From JAGPIS01 sp964635545 (GTDB taxonomy: Bacteria; Bacteroidota; Bacteroidia; Bacteroidales; Marinilabiliaceae): 64,000 nt of DNA. Both the position numbers and the translations under genes were made by a program. The notes beneath the pieces are model-generated. The model was not told the origin of the DNA. It saw only the letters and a list, made by a program, of their open reading frames with translations, and did not search any database. Where the stretch lies: contig CAZWOA010000002.1 in NCBI GenBank assembly GCA_964635545.1, forward strand, positions 1 to 64,000. Reading direction: 5' to 3'. This document shows positions 43,205 to 52,627 of this stretch, one piece after another (the stretch's first letter is position 1; each line of letters opens with the position of its first letter).

Positions 43205-45694
43205 ATGAGAGTAGTTAAATTATTTCTCGTCATAGCTGGGTTTTTTATACTGTCATCGGCCAATAGCCAGGTGACGTTTGGGAAGGCCGAGAAAATTAAT
43301 AGTAAGTGGAAGTTTTTCCTCGGTGAGGTAGAAGGAGGACAAAAAGCCGACTTTAACGACTCGCGATGGAAGGTTGTAGATCTGCCTTACGACTGGAGTG
43401 TGAAGCAGCAACTAAGTCCTACATTGGCAAGCTGTACCGGATTCTTACCAGGTGGTATTGGCTGGTATCGTAAATCGTTGGATGTTCCTGCATCAAAAAA
43501 AGGTGAAAAAATATACCTCTATTTCGAAGGTGTGTATAATAGGAGTGAGGTGTTTATCAACGGTAACTCTCTTGGAGGAAGGCTTAATGGTTATGTGTCA
43601 ACTGTTTATGATGCTACTCCTTTTGTGAAATATGGCGAAGAGAATGTGATTGCCGTTCGGGTAGATCATAGTAACGATGCCGATTCAAGGTGGTACACCG
43701 GTTCGGGTATCTATCGCGATGTGTGGATGGTAACAGCCAACCCCGTTCATATAGCCCAGTGGGGCGTTTATGCCTATCCCGAGAAACAGAAGGATGGCTA
43801 TAACCTGAATGTTGAGGTGGCAATAGATAATGGTAGCAAGAGTAATGCTTCGCTAACTGTAATTAACGAACTTTATGCTCCCAATGGTAAATTGGTTGCT
43901 AAAGATTCGCGTAAACTATCAGCCCAAAGCGGTGGCGACAATAAAATTACAACATCGCTGAAGGTTAAAAATCCATTGCTGTGGTCGTTGAAGAGTCCTA
44001 ATCTTTACAGCCTTACCACAATAGTAAAAAAAGATGGTAAAGAGATTGACCGCAGCACTACAACCACTGGTTTCCGTAATTTCACTTTCGACCCTAATAA
44101 AGGATTTGCGCTTAATGGCGAGTGGATGAAGGTTAAAGGGGTGTGCCTACACCACGATGCCGGTGTGCTTGGTGCTGCCGTGCCTGCCGATGTGTGGCGC
44201 CGTCGCCTTGAGACTCTTAAAGAGATTGGCGTAAATGCAATACGCACAAGTCATAACCCGCAAGCTACCGACCTCTATAATCTGTGCGATGAGCTTGGAT
44301 TATTGGTGCTTAACGAGATGTATGACGAATGGGTATTCCCGAAACGTAAATGGCTGGAAGGCTGGAACGTAGGAACACCAGGTTTTGAAGGCTCCTACGA
44401 TATATTTAAGGAGCATGGCGAAACTGATTTGGCCGATTTCGTACGTCGCGACCGCAATCATGTGTCAGTTTTTGCGTGGAGTATCGGCAATGAGGTCGAT
44501 TATCCCAACGATCCCTATTCGCACCCCGTTCTTGGTGGCGAGAAGGCAGGATTCACCCAGGCTTCCTATGGCGGTTACAAGCCCGAAGCTCCCGATGCAA
44601 AGCAGCTTGGCGAGATTGCAAAACGACTGGTGAAAACCGTGAAAATGTACGATAAGTCGCGCCCCGTTACAGCCGGACTAGCAGGTGTGGCTATGTCGAA
44701 TGAGACTGAATACCCCGGAGCATTGGATATTGCAGGTTATAACTATACCGAAGATAAATATGATGCCGACCATAAGACCTATCCCAACAGGGTGATTTTT
44801 GGCAGTGAGAACCGTCATGAACTATCGGCTTGGAAAGCTACCCGCGATAAGGAGTTTATCTTTGGCCAGTTTCTATGGACGGGTATCGATTATCTTGGTG
44901 AGTCGGGTCGTTGGCCTTCGCGTGGCTTCTACTCCGGATTGATGGATTTTGGTGGTTTCATAAAGCCTCGCGGCTATTTCCGCCAGTCGCTATGGTCGGA
45001 TAAACCTATGGCTTACCTGGGCACCTATCCTACGCCCGGCAAAAACAGCAGAAGCCAGATGGCCGATGTGTGGTCGCAGCTCGATGCCAGCAATGAATCG
45101 AATTATGTGGAGAAGGTTCCTTCTATTGATGCCTGGTCGAAATGGAACTACCAGGATGGGCAATCAATACGTGTGGTTTGTTATACCAATGCAGCAAAAG
45201 CCAAACTGATGCTAAACGGAAAACAGGTTGGCGAGGTAAAAAATTATGATGATAATACAGGTGTTATCTATTGGGATATCCCTTATCAAGCCGGAAAACT
45301 TGAAGTTGTGGGTATGGATGCCGCCAATAATTCAGTGTCGAATTATAGCATTCTGACTTCCGGTCGTCCTCACTCTCTGCAAATCATCAGAAAAGATGAT
45401 GTAGTGGGTAAAAACGGACTTGCGCAAATTGTGGTGCAGGTGGTAGATGAAAATGGCGTGCCCGTTATGCTTTCTGATGATGAGGTTACTTGCCACATCG
45501 CCGGTCCTGCTATATTAAGCGGCCTTGAAGCAAGCAATAATTCAGATATGACCGATTATACCGATAATGTGCACCGTGTGTTCCATGGTCGCATTTTGGC
45601 CTATATTCAATCAACCGGTGATGCCGGAGTGGTAAATGTTAAGTTTACTTCGCCATGGTTGAAATCAGCAGAAGTATCTTTTGAGGTTAAGTAA
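43205..45694 (+). CDS. Glycoside hydrolase family 2, beta-galactosidase-like
   Basis: An 829-residue exported enzyme (signal peptide VVKLFLVIAGFFILSSANS). The N-terminal sugar-binding domain has KWKFFLGEV and GGIGWYRKSLDVP. After an Ig-like domain, the catalytic barrel carries the acid/base E430 in AWSIGNEVDYPND and the nucleophile E535 in FGSENRHE. The tail (TNAAKAKLMLNGKQVGEVK, NGVPVMLSDDEVTC) looks like the DUF4982 and Ig-like modules common in Bacteroidetes GH2 proteins. It should release terminal galactose from oligosaccharides in the periplasm. Other GH2 activities such as beta-glucuronidase cannot be excluded. Confidence 0.88.
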   Translation: MRVVKLFLVIAGFFILSSANSQVTFGKAEKINSKWKFFLGEVEGGQKADFNDSRWKVVDLPYDWSVKQQLSPTLASCTGFLPGGIGWYRKSLDVPASKKGEKIYLYFEGVYNRSEVFINGNSLGGRLNGYVSTVYDATPFVKYGEENVIAVRVDHSNDADSRWYTGSGIYRDVWMVTANPVHIAQWGVYAYPEKQKDGYNLNVEVAIDNGSKSNASLTVINELYAPNGKLVAKDSRKLSAQSGGDNKITTSLKVKNPLLWSLKSPNLYSLTTIVKKDGKEIDRSTTTTGFRNFTFDPNKGFALNGEWMKVKGVCLHHDAGVLGAAVPADVWRRRLETLKEIGVNAIRTSHNPQATDLYNLCDELGLLVLNEMYDEWVFPKRKWLEGWNVGTPGFEGSYDIFKEHGETDLADFVRRDRNHVSVFAWSIGNEVDYPNDPYSHPVLGGEKAGFTQASYGGYKPEAPDAKQLGEIAKRLVKTVKMYDKSRPVTAGLAGVAMSNETEYPGALDIAGYNYTEDKYDADHKTYPNRVIFGSENRHELSAWKATRDKEFIFGQFLWTGIDYLGESGRWPSRGFYSGLMDFGGFIKPRGYFRQSLWSDKPMAYLGTYPTPGKNSRSQMADVWSQLDASNESNYVEKVPSIDAWSKWNYQDGQSIRVVCYTNAAKAKLMLNGKQVGEVKNYDDNTGVIYWDIPYQAGKLEVVGMDAANNSVSNYSILTSGRPHSLQIIRKDDVVGKNGLAQIVVQVVDENGVPVMLSDDEVTCHIAGPAILSGLEASNNSDMTDYTDNVHRVFHGRILAYIQSTGDAGVVNVKFTSPWLKSAEVSFEVK

Positions 45695-45709
45695 TCTAAA
45701 GTTTTTATT

Positions 45710-47656
45710 ATGAAGAATTTTTTGTTGTTGATAGGGCTTATTTTATGTCTATCGTTGCCGGTTATGGGCAATAATGTGGAGATAAAGAGTCCTGAGGGTA
45801 GTCTTAAAGTAACGGTTTCGCTGAATGATGCAGGTGAATTATACTATAATGTGTCGTATAATGGAAATGAGATGATACAGGACTCTCCGTTGGGAATCAT
45901 CACCAATATCAGTAGTTTCGCTAAGGGACTCTCTTTCGTAGGTAAGTCGGAGGCGGTTGTCGATAAGCACTATTCCAACAGCAAAATTAAGCATAGTAAT
46001 GTTAGATATCAGGCCAATGAGGTGGTGTGTACCTATCAGAATGGTGGAGGCGAGAAGTTCAGTGTGGTTTTTCGTGTCAGCAATAATGATGTGGCATTCA
46101 AATATAATCTTCTTCCCAAAGGAGATATTTCCAGTTGTGTGATTGAGAAGGAGCTGACGGGGTTTAAGTTGCCGAAATACAGTACAACCTTTCTTACTCC
46201 GCAAGCTTCTCCAATGATAGGATGGATGGCTACCAAGCCCAGTTATGAAGAGGAGTATGTGGCCGATGATCCCATCGGCACACCATCTAAATATGGGGTG
46301 GGCTATACTTTCCCGGCACTTTTTCGGGTGGGCGACAAAGGGTGGGTTCTTGCATCAGAAACAGGAGTGAGCAGCCTCTATTGTGCCTCCAAACTGAGCG
46401 AAGGCAGCAGCGATGGATTATACACAGTGGCATTTCCCGAGCCGGGCGAGAATAACGGAATCGGAAGTGTCACGCCTGCCATTGCCCTTCCTGGCGAAAC
46501 TCCGTGGAGGACAGTTACCGTTAGCGATAACCTGAAACAAATTGTTGAGACCACTATCCCGTTTGATGCTGTGGAACCATTGTATGCCCCTTCGCAGGAC
46601 TACAAATATGGGCGTGGAACGTGGAGCTGGATTATGTGGCAGGACAACAGCATGAATTGGGACGACCAGATTACTTACATCAACCTGGCCGCCGAGCTTG
46701 GTTATGAATATATTCTTGTTGATGCTCTTTGGGATACTCAGGTGGGCTATGATAGGATGCCTCAGTTGTTTAAGTATGCCCGGTCGAAGGGTGTCGATGT
46801 GTTTCTGTGGTATAACTCCAACGGGCATTGGAATAATGCACCCCAGGGAGCGAAGCATAAGATGGATACTTCGGTGGCGCGCACCAAAGAGATGAAATGG
46901 ATGAGAGACAATGGTGTGAAAGGCATTAAAGTTGACTTCTTTGGTGGCGATAAGCAGGAGACAATGAAGCTTTATGAAGATATTCTCGTGGATGCCAATG
47001 AGTATGGACTGATGGTTATATTTCATGGTTGCACCCTGCCGCGAGGATGGGAAATTATGTATCCCAACTTTGTAGCTAGTGAGGCTGTGCTGGCTTCAGA
47101 GAATTTAATCTTCGGTCAGCATTTTAATGATAATGAGGCCTATAATGCCTGTCTGCATCCCTTTCTCCGTAATTCGGTGGGCAGTATGGATTTTGGCCCC
47201 GTACTGCTCAATAAACGTCATAACAGAAACAACGATGGTGGCACGATTCGTAAAACTTCCGATGTTTTTCAATTGGCAACGGCTGTGCTCTATCAGTCGC
47301 CGGTTCAGATGTTTGCCATCGCACCCAACAATCTGAATGAGTATCCTGCATTCGTAATCGATTTTATGAAGGATATACCCACAACGTGGGATGAGACGGT
47401 ATTTATTGATGGATACCCCGGCAAATATGTCGTTTTGGCTCGCCGACATGCCGGCAAATGGTACGTCGTGGCAGTAAATGCCGAGGCCGACACAAAGAAA
47501 ATATCCGTTAAGCTACCATTGTTTGATGGTAATAGTGTGAATCTATATTCGGATGGTAAGGATAAAAATGCCAAGCTCGAAAGGGTGAAAATTGGTAAAA
47601 ACCGTACTGTAAGTCTTTCCATTCCATCCGGAGGAGGAGCTGTAATTACTAATTGA
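45710..47656 (+). CDS. Glycoside hydrolase family 97, probably retaining alpha-galactosidase type
   Basis: A 648-residue exported enzyme. The GH97 N-terminal beta-super-sandwich starts at VEIKSPEGSLKVTVSLNDAGELYYNVSY. The catalytic barrel includes TWSWIMWQDNSMNWDDQITY, YILVDALWD and GIKVDFFGGDKQ. D409 in KVDFF is at the position that I associate with the nucleophile of retaining GH97 alpha-galactosidases; inverting SusB-type alpha-glucosidases use a glutamate elsewhere. The calcium-linked glutamates were not checked one by one. It would trim alpha-galactose (or beta-L-arabinopyranose, which is stereochemically similar) from side chains. The gene is 15 bases after the GH2 gene. Confidence 0.85.
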   Translation: MKNFLLLIGLILCLSLPVMGNNVEIKSPEGSLKVTVSLNDAGELYYNVSYNGNEMIQDSPLGIITNISSFAKGLSFVGKSEAVVDKHYSNSKIKHSNVRYQANEVVCTYQNGGGEKFSVVFRVSNNDVAFKYNLLPKGDISSCVIEKELTGFKLPKYSTTFLTPQASPMIGWMATKPSYEEEYVADDPIGTPSKYGVGYTFPALFRVGDKGWVLASETGVSSLYCASKLSEGSSDGLYTVAFPEPGENNGIGSVTPAIALPGETPWRTVTVSDNLKQIVETTIPFDAVEPLYAPSQDYKYGRGTWSWIMWQDNSMNWDDQITYINLAAELGYEYILVDALWDTQVGYDRMPQLFKYARSKGVDVFLWYNSNGHWNNAPQGAKHKMDTSVARTKEMKWMRDNGVKGIKVDFFGGDKQETMKLYEDILVDANEYGLMVIFHGCTLPRGWEIMYPNFVASEAVLASENLIFGQHFNDNEAYNACLHPFLRNSVGSMDFGPVLLNKRHNRNNDGGTIRKTSDVFQLATAVLYQSPVQMFAIAPNNLNEYPAFVIDFMKDIPTTWDETVFIDGYPGKYVVLARRHAGKWYVVAVNAEADTKKISVKLPLFDGNSVNLYSDGKDKNAKLERVKIGKNRTVSLSIPSGGGAVITN

Positions 47657-47702
47657 TATTGATTAATAGTAATTTACTATAGTTTTGCTTTTGATTAATT
47701 TG

Positions 47703-47710
47703 TATTTTTG
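47703..47710 (+). promoter_or_regulatory. Possible internal -7 box before the GH27 gene
   Basis: TATTTTTG matches TAnnTTTG and lies in an 86-base AT-rich gap, 33 bases before the GH27 start. A TTTG at 47684 is too close (15-base spacer), so support is modest. Confidence 0.3.
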
Positions 47711-47742
47711 GTTAGTTGATAATTAATAAACACAAATAAATA

Positions 47743-49110
47743 ATGAAACATCTATTTTTAGTTCTTTTTGCCTCTGCGATTTTGTTCTCGTGTTGCAATA
47801 AGAGCAAAAAGAAAGCTGCTCCTTTTGCAAAGGGAGAGTTTAAGGAGTGGGCACAGACACCTCCCATGGGCTGGAACAGCTGGGATTGCTATGGCCCTAC
47901 CGTTGAGGAGCATGAGGTGAAAGCCAATGCCGACTATATGGCTGCAAACATGAAAGAGTTCGGCTGGGAATATATCGTGGTGGATATTCGCTGGTTTGTT
48001 GAAAATGACAAGGCGGGTGGCTATAACCAGACCGACCCTGTTTATGTGCTCGATGAGTTTGGACGTTACCAGCCTGCCACCAATCGATTCCCCTCTGCTA
48101 AGGATGGCAAGGGATTTAAGGAACTGGCCGATTATGTTCATTCTAAAGGACTTAAATTCGGTATTCACATTATGCGCGGCGTTCCCAAAGAGGCTGTTGA
48201 GAAACATATGCCGGTGAAGGGTGCCAACGGTGTTACTGCCGATCAGATATATTCTACCGAGCTACAGTGCAAATGGCTGAGGGATAACTACACCATAGTT
48301 GCCGATAAGCCGGGCGCACAGGAGTATTACAACTCTATTTTCGACTTGTATGCCGAGTGGGGCGTCGATTTTGTGAAGATTGATGACGTGTCGCGTCCAT
48401 ACCACCAGGCTGAGATTGAGCTTATACGCAGTGCCATCGACCAGTGTGGCCGTCCTATCGTGCTTAGCCTTTCGCCTGGTAAAACTCCTATCGAGAATGC
48501 AGCCCACGTGGGCGAGCATGCCAATATGTGGCGTATGGTTGATGATGTGTGGGATTTGTGGCGCGATGTAACCCATCTTCTTGATGTAGCACAGGATTGG
48601 TATCCGTATATCAAACCGGGAACATGGCCCGATTGCGATATGATTCCCCTCGGACGCATATCTATCCGTGGCGAACGTGGCGAAGACCGCATGACCCGCC
48701 TTACTCCCGATGAGCAGTACTCACTGATGACACTATTCACAATTTTTAAATCACCCCTTATGTTTGGTGGCGATATGCCTAGTAATGATGAGTTTACGCT
48801 ATCATTGCTTACCAATAAAGAGGTGCTGAAGATGCATCGTGAAAGCACAGGTGTTGAGCAGCTATTCCAAGCTGATGGTAAGGTGGCAATTACGTCGCAC
48901 AATCCAACCACCAATGAGGTCTATCTTGCACTGTTCAATATTTCTGATGATCAGGATTTGAGTATATCTGTAAATCTTAAAGACCTGGGACTCAATGGCG
49001 ATTGCAACGTTACCGAACTTTGGACAGGTAATGATCTTGGCGTAATATCCAACGATTTTGTGCAGACTCTTAAGCCACATTGCAGCGGTCTGTATAAGTT
49101 TGTGCAATAA
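47743..49110 (+). CDS. Glycoside hydrolase family 27, alpha-galactosidase or beta-L-arabinopyranosidase
   Basis: A 455-residue lipoprotein (LFSCCNKSK). GH27 features are TPPMGWNSWDCYG, the nucleophile D214 in VDFVKIDDVS and the acid/base D268 in WRMVDDVWD, with SPLMFGGDMP later on. The segment normally reading like NIDDCW reads VVDIRW, so the second aspartate, which holds the galactose C6 hydroxyl, is Ile82. In a characterised Streptomyces avermitilis GH27 an isoleucine in place of this aspartate switches the enzyme towards beta-L-arabinopyranosides. I therefore favour that activity, which suits arabinogalactan with terminal arabinopyranose. Alignment of the residue was by eye. Confidence 0.85.
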   Translation: MKHLFLVLFASAILFSCCNKSKKKAAPFAKGEFKEWAQTPPMGWNSWDCYGPTVEEHEVKANADYMAANMKEFGWEYIVVDIRWFVENDKAGGYNQTDPVYVLDEFGRYQPATNRFPSAKDGKGFKELADYVHSKGLKFGIHIMRGVPKEAVEKHMPVKGANGVTADQIYSTELQCKWLRDNYTIVADKPGAQEYYNSIFDLYAEWGVDFVKIDDVSRPYHQAEIELIRSAIDQCGRPIVLSLSPGKTPIENAAHVGEHANMWRMVDDVWDLWRDVTHLLDVAQDWYPYIKPGTWPDCDMIPLGRISIRGERGEDRMTRLTPDEQYSLMTLFTIFKSPLMFGGDMPSNDEFTLSLLTNKEVLKMHRESTGVEQLFQADGKVAITSHNPTTNEVYLALFNISDDQDLSISVNLKDLGLNGDCNVTELWTGNDLGVISNDFVQTLKPHCSGLYKFVQ

Positions 49111-49133
49111 TATAAGTTTTTAATTTGTTGTGG

Positions 49134-49176
49134 GTTGCCCATCATTCTACTGTTGTTTGATGGGCAACTTTTTTAT
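49134..49176 (+). terminator. Intrinsic terminator between GH27 and GH51 genes
   Basis: GTTGCCCATCA (49134-49144) pairs perfectly with TGATGGGCAAC (49158-49168), followed by TTTTTTAT. It lies inside an otherwise same-strand gene run and should end or reduce transcription before the GH51 gene. Confidence 0.88.
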
Positions 49177-49221
49177 ATTTCTTATCGGACAATAATGTAT
49201 TGAAATAAAAGAAAATTATTT

Positions 49222-51801
49222 GTGATGAAACAAAAACAACTCTTTTTATATCTGTTCATTCTGTTGGCCATGTTTATTCCGAAGGCCAATGCCAATGAGC
49301 CCGACTCCACATATCTGTTTGCCTATGGCGAGAATGGCTTGCGTTTTGCCTGGAGTAGCGACCAAAAAGACTGGAACTCAGTGGGTAACGGTTATGTCTA
49401 TCTACGCAGTGATTTCGGGCGGTGGGGCAGTCAGAAAAGGATGTACGACCCCGTGCTGATGCAGGATAATGCCGGTAAATGGCACTGCCTTTGGACTTTG
49501 AATGATGAGGTGGGGATAATTGCTTATACAACTTCCGATAATCTAACCTATTGGCAGCCACAGTCATATCCCTATCTATTTGAAGGACAAGGTAATTGCC
49601 GGTTTATTGAGATTGATGGTAATGATGGTAAATTCACTATTACATGGCAAAATACCAAAGGTGACAAAAAATTTTATGGCACGTCAACTGCCGATTTCAA
49701 GCATTATGAAACTGCTAAGGCTTTGCCACAATCGGCAAGGATAAATCAGCGGGTTTCGGTAAATGTGAATGGCGAAAGTCAGCAGGGAACAGTGCATAAA
49801 GTGGCTTGGAGCGTGGTTGATCATCTTATTGGTACCATGCAGGTTAACGAATTTAAGCGTAAGCAGAATGAAGAACGCATGGCGGATGACAATATCCGTT
49901 TTGCCAATCTGAAACCTGTAGATGCCACTCTGACCATCGATGCTTCCAATAGTAAGAGTATCAGCAATATGATGATGGGCATCTTCTTTGAAGATATCAA
50001 TTATGCTGCCGATGGCGGTATTTATGCCGAATTGATTCAAAATCGCGGTTTTGAGTATTCTCTAAGCGATAAGGAGGGGCGCGACCCGTCGTGGAACAGT
50101 ACTAAGGCATGGACTCTTGTTGGGGATAATGGTAGTTTTACCATCGCAACAGAGAATCCTATTCATGCCAATAACAGCCATTATGCTGTTTTGAGCATTA
50201 AAAGTGTGGGCACAAAGCTTCAGAATGAGGGCTTTAACGGCATTGTAACCAATAAGGGTGAGAAGTACGATTTCTCATTTTTTGCCCGTAATGCAGATTC
50301 TAAATCCAAAACGGTGCTGGTACGTCTTGCGTCGAAGGGAGGAGACGTGGTTGGTCAGGTATCTGTAAAAGTTAATTCCGATAAATGGAAGAAATATTCA
50401 GCCGTAATCACAGCAGGTGTTTCGTTGGATGATGCTGTGCTTGAGGTTGTTCCGCAGTCGGAAGGTGATTTATGCCTCGATATGATTTCACTTTTCCCTC
50501 AGAAGACATATAAAAACCGCAAAAACGGATTGCGTGCCGACCTTGCTCAGTTGCTGGAAGATATGCATCCCCGTTTTGTGCGTTTCCCCGGTGGTTGCGT
50601 AGCTCATGGCGACGGACTGGGCAATATCTATCGCTGGAAAAACAGCGTGGGGGCGTTGGAGTCGCGTGTGCCTACGCGTAATCTGTGGGGCTACCATCAG
50701 AGTAGCGGACTCGGTTATTTCGAGTATTTCCAGTTTTGCGAGGATATTGGTGCAGCACCACTTCCGGTAGTTGCGGCGGGCGTGCCTTGTCAAAACTCGG
50801 GAGTGGGTGGTCATGGCCAGCAGTGTGGCATACCCATGGATGAGATGCAGGATTACATCCAGGAGATTTTCGACCTGATAGAGTGGGCCAACGGCGATCC
50901 GAAGAAGAATAAATGGGCTAAGATGCGTGCCGATGCCGGCCATCCGAAGCCGTTCAATCTTAAATATCTTGGAATAGGCAACGAAGATCTTATTTCTGAT
51001 GTTTTTGAAGAGCGTTACACCATGATTTGCAATGCCATTAAGGAGAAATATCCCGAAATTGTGATTATCGGTACCGCAGGTCCGTTTTTTGAGGGCAGCG
51101 ACTATGTGGAGGGGTGGCGCATAGCTACCGAGCTTGGCCTGCCAATGATTGATGAGCATTACTATAATCCGCCGGGATGGTATATTCATAATCACGATTT
51201 TTACGACCGTTACGACCGTAACAAAGCCAAAGTTTATCTGGGCGAGTATGCAGCGCATCTGCCCAACCGTAAAAGCACCGTTGAAACGGCATTGGCCGAG
51301 GCTCTTCATCTAATTTCGTGCGAACGCAATGGCGATATTGTGGAGATGACCTCTTACGCACCACTGCTGGCCAAAGAGGGCTTCACTCAGTGGCGTCCCG
51401 ATTTGATCTATTTCAATAATCGCGATGTGAAACCTACAACAAGCTACTATGTGCAGAAACTGTTCGGGCAGAATGCAGGTAATCAGTATCTTAATTCTCA
51501 TCTTAAACTGAATAGCAACGACAACTCAGTTCTTAAACGCGTTGCTTGTTCGGTGGTTAGGGATGAGGCAACCGGAGATATGATTCTGAAACTTGTAAAT
51601 CTCTTGCCTGTGGAGGTTAATGTTTCGCTTGATGATGCCGGATTGTTATCGTCGGGTAGTCAGGCTGCAAAGAGTGTATTTGCGGGTAGCTACGATAGTG
51701 AATCGGTGCTTCCCGTTGAGACAAAAATTAATGTTTCCGATATTAACAAAACCGTATTACCTCCCTATTCGCTAACCGTTGTGCGGGTGACGGGGAAATG
51801 A
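49222..51801 (+). CDS. GH51 alpha-L-arabinofuranosidase with N-terminal GH43-like partial propeller
   Basis: An 859-residue exported enzyme. After the signal peptide (LYLFILLAMFIPKANA), residues about 28-200 resemble part of a five-bladed GH43-type propeller (YGENGLRFAWSSDQKDW, YDPVLMQDNAGKWHCLWT, IIAYTTSDNLTYW). At this length it cannot form a whole catalytic propeller and is perhaps a carbohydrate-binding relic. The GH51 part (about 235-859) starts with MMGIFFEDINYAADGGIYAELI, has acid/base E588 in GIGNEDL and nucleophile E675 in LGEYAA, and ends with the arabinofuranosidase C-terminal domain. It removes arabinofuranose side groups. A strong terminator precedes it and another follows. Confidence 0.88.
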   Translation: MMKQKQLFLYLFILLAMFIPKANANEPDSTYLFAYGENGLRFAWSSDQKDWNSVGNGYVYLRSDFGRWGSQKRMYDPVLMQDNAGKWHCLWTLNDEVGIIAYTTSDNLTYWQPQSYPYLFEGQGNCRFIEIDGNDGKFTITWQNTKGDKKFYGTSTADFKHYETAKALPQSARINQRVSVNVNGESQQGTVHKVAWSVVDHLIGTMQVNEFKRKQNEERMADDNIRFANLKPVDATLTIDASNSKSISNMMMGIFFEDINYAADGGIYAELIQNRGFEYSLSDKEGRDPSWNSTKAWTLVGDNGSFTIATENPIHANNSHYAVLSIKSVGTKLQNEGFNGIVTNKGEKYDFSFFARNADSKSKTVLVRLASKGGDVVGQVSVKVNSDKWKKYSAVITAGVSLDDAVLEVVPQSEGDLCLDMISLFPQKTYKNRKNGLRADLAQLLEDMHPRFVRFPGGCVAHGDGLGNIYRWKNSVGALESRVPTRNLWGYHQSSGLGYFEYFQFCEDIGAAPLPVVAAGVPCQNSGVGGHGQQCGIPMDEMQDYIQEIFDLIEWANGDPKKNKWAKMRADAGHPKPFNLKYLGIGNEDLISDVFEERYTMICNAIKEKYPEIVIIGTAGPFFEGSDYVEGWRIATELGLPMIDEHYYNPPGWYIHNHDFYDRYDRNKAKVYLGEYAAHLPNRKSTVETALAEALHLISCERNGDIVEMTSYAPLLAKEGFTQWRPDLIYFNNRDVKPTTSYYVQKLFGQNAGNQYLNSHLKLNSNDNSVLKRVACSVVRDEATGDMILKLVNLLPVEVNVSLDDAGLLSSGSQAAKSVFAGSYDSESVLPVETKINVSDINKTVLPPYSLTVVRVTGK

Positions 51802-51839
51802 TGTTGTAATACCGATTAGTGTCCGATTGAATTGAACAG

Positions 51840-51888
51840 AATTGGGACTTGACTGGGGCCTGCCTTTAGTTGAGTCCCAATTTTTTTC
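51840..51888 (+). terminator. Intrinsic terminator at the end of the first sugar locus
   Basis: AATTGGGACT (51840-51849) pairs with AGTCCCAATT (51873-51882), followed by a T-run to 51887. It marks the end of the operon before the AT-rich Fic island. Confidence 0.85.
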
Positions 51889-51990
51889 AGGATCTTTACA
51901 AAAAAATGTGATGTGGGATAAACTTCGAATATTATGAGAACAATATGTAAGTCAGGGGATTATGGATTCGATTGATTATGATAAGTTTGT

Positions 51991-52470
51991 GTGATTTCCA
52001 TAGTGTTTAATTCGTCTAAAATCGAGGGTTGTTCTCTTTCAGAAACGGACACTATAGTCTTATTAGAAAATAATATAACAGCTCAGGGAAAGCCATTGAC
52101 CGATCACTTGATGGTTAAAGACCATTTTGATGCTTTTATCAAGATAAAGCAAGATGCGGTAGATAAGCGAAAATTATCAATTGGATTTATCCAAAAGATA
52201 AATGCTTTGGTGATGAAATCAACAGGAGCAGCAGTTAGTACAATTTCAGGTAACTTTGATATTTCAAAAGGGGATTTACGATTAGCTCAAGTATATGTTG
52301 ATAAAAAATACTTTCCTGATTTTAAAAAAAGTGCCTGATTTTTTAAAAGGTTTGGTGATAAAGATTTGAATATTTTTCGAGATTTTATTTGTCGTCAGTA
52401 GATAAAATTTTATGAAGCAGAGTTAAATAAATTTAGAAAAAGCAACTCGGGGTTTTCGCTGTTGTTTTGA
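51991..52470 (+). pseudogene. Decayed Fic-domain protein gene, core deleted
   Basis: From a GTG at 51991 a 115-residue frame opens with the Fic inhibitory helix (NSSKIEGCSLSETDT) and continues to GNFDISKGDLRLAQVYV, then stops at TGA 52336. Beyond that stop the same frame still reads like the end of a Fic protein (DLNIFRDFICRQ, a TAG at 52399-52401, IKFYEAELNKFRKSNSGFS). The catalytic HPFxDGNGR segment is missing altogether. It therefore looks like a Fic gene with an internal deletion and two in-frame stops. No other frame restores the missing part. An intact Fic gene follows. Confidence 0.72.
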
Positions 52471-52591
52471 AATAAAAAAGTTTTCCTATTTCTTATATGC
52501 TATTGTATAGAAAGCCTCACTCCATATCATGCAGGTTGGGCTTTTAGCTATTCGGTATTCAAACATTGCACTTCAATTCCAAATTAAATTT

Positions 52592-52599
52592 TATCTTTG
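52592..52599 (+). promoter_or_regulatory. Candidate -7 box of the intact Fic gene
   Basis: TATCTTTG is an exact match to TAnnTTTG. A TTG at 52566-52568 lies 23 bases upstream. The start codon is only 28 bases after the box, giving a short leader. Confidence 0.55.
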
Positions 52600-52623
52600 T
52601 GATAGTATCAAATGATAGTATCA
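52600..52623. promoter_or_regulatory. Tandem near-palindromic repeat at the Fic gene start, candidate operator
   Basis: TGATAGTATCA occurs at 52600-52610 and 52613-52623. Each copy is almost self-complementary (TGATA/TATCA). The pair covers the expected transcription start and sits just before the ATG at 52628, the right place for repression. Confidence 0.55.
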
Positions 52624-52627
52624 TGTT

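Noticed and set aside
46418..47026. Long antisense frame under the GH97 gene (202 codons)
   Set aside because: Shadow of a strongly conserved coding sequence; no recognisable domain.
50488..51309. Antisense frame of 273 codons under the GH51 gene
   Set aside because: Shadow of the real gene caused by codon bias; no domain or start signal.
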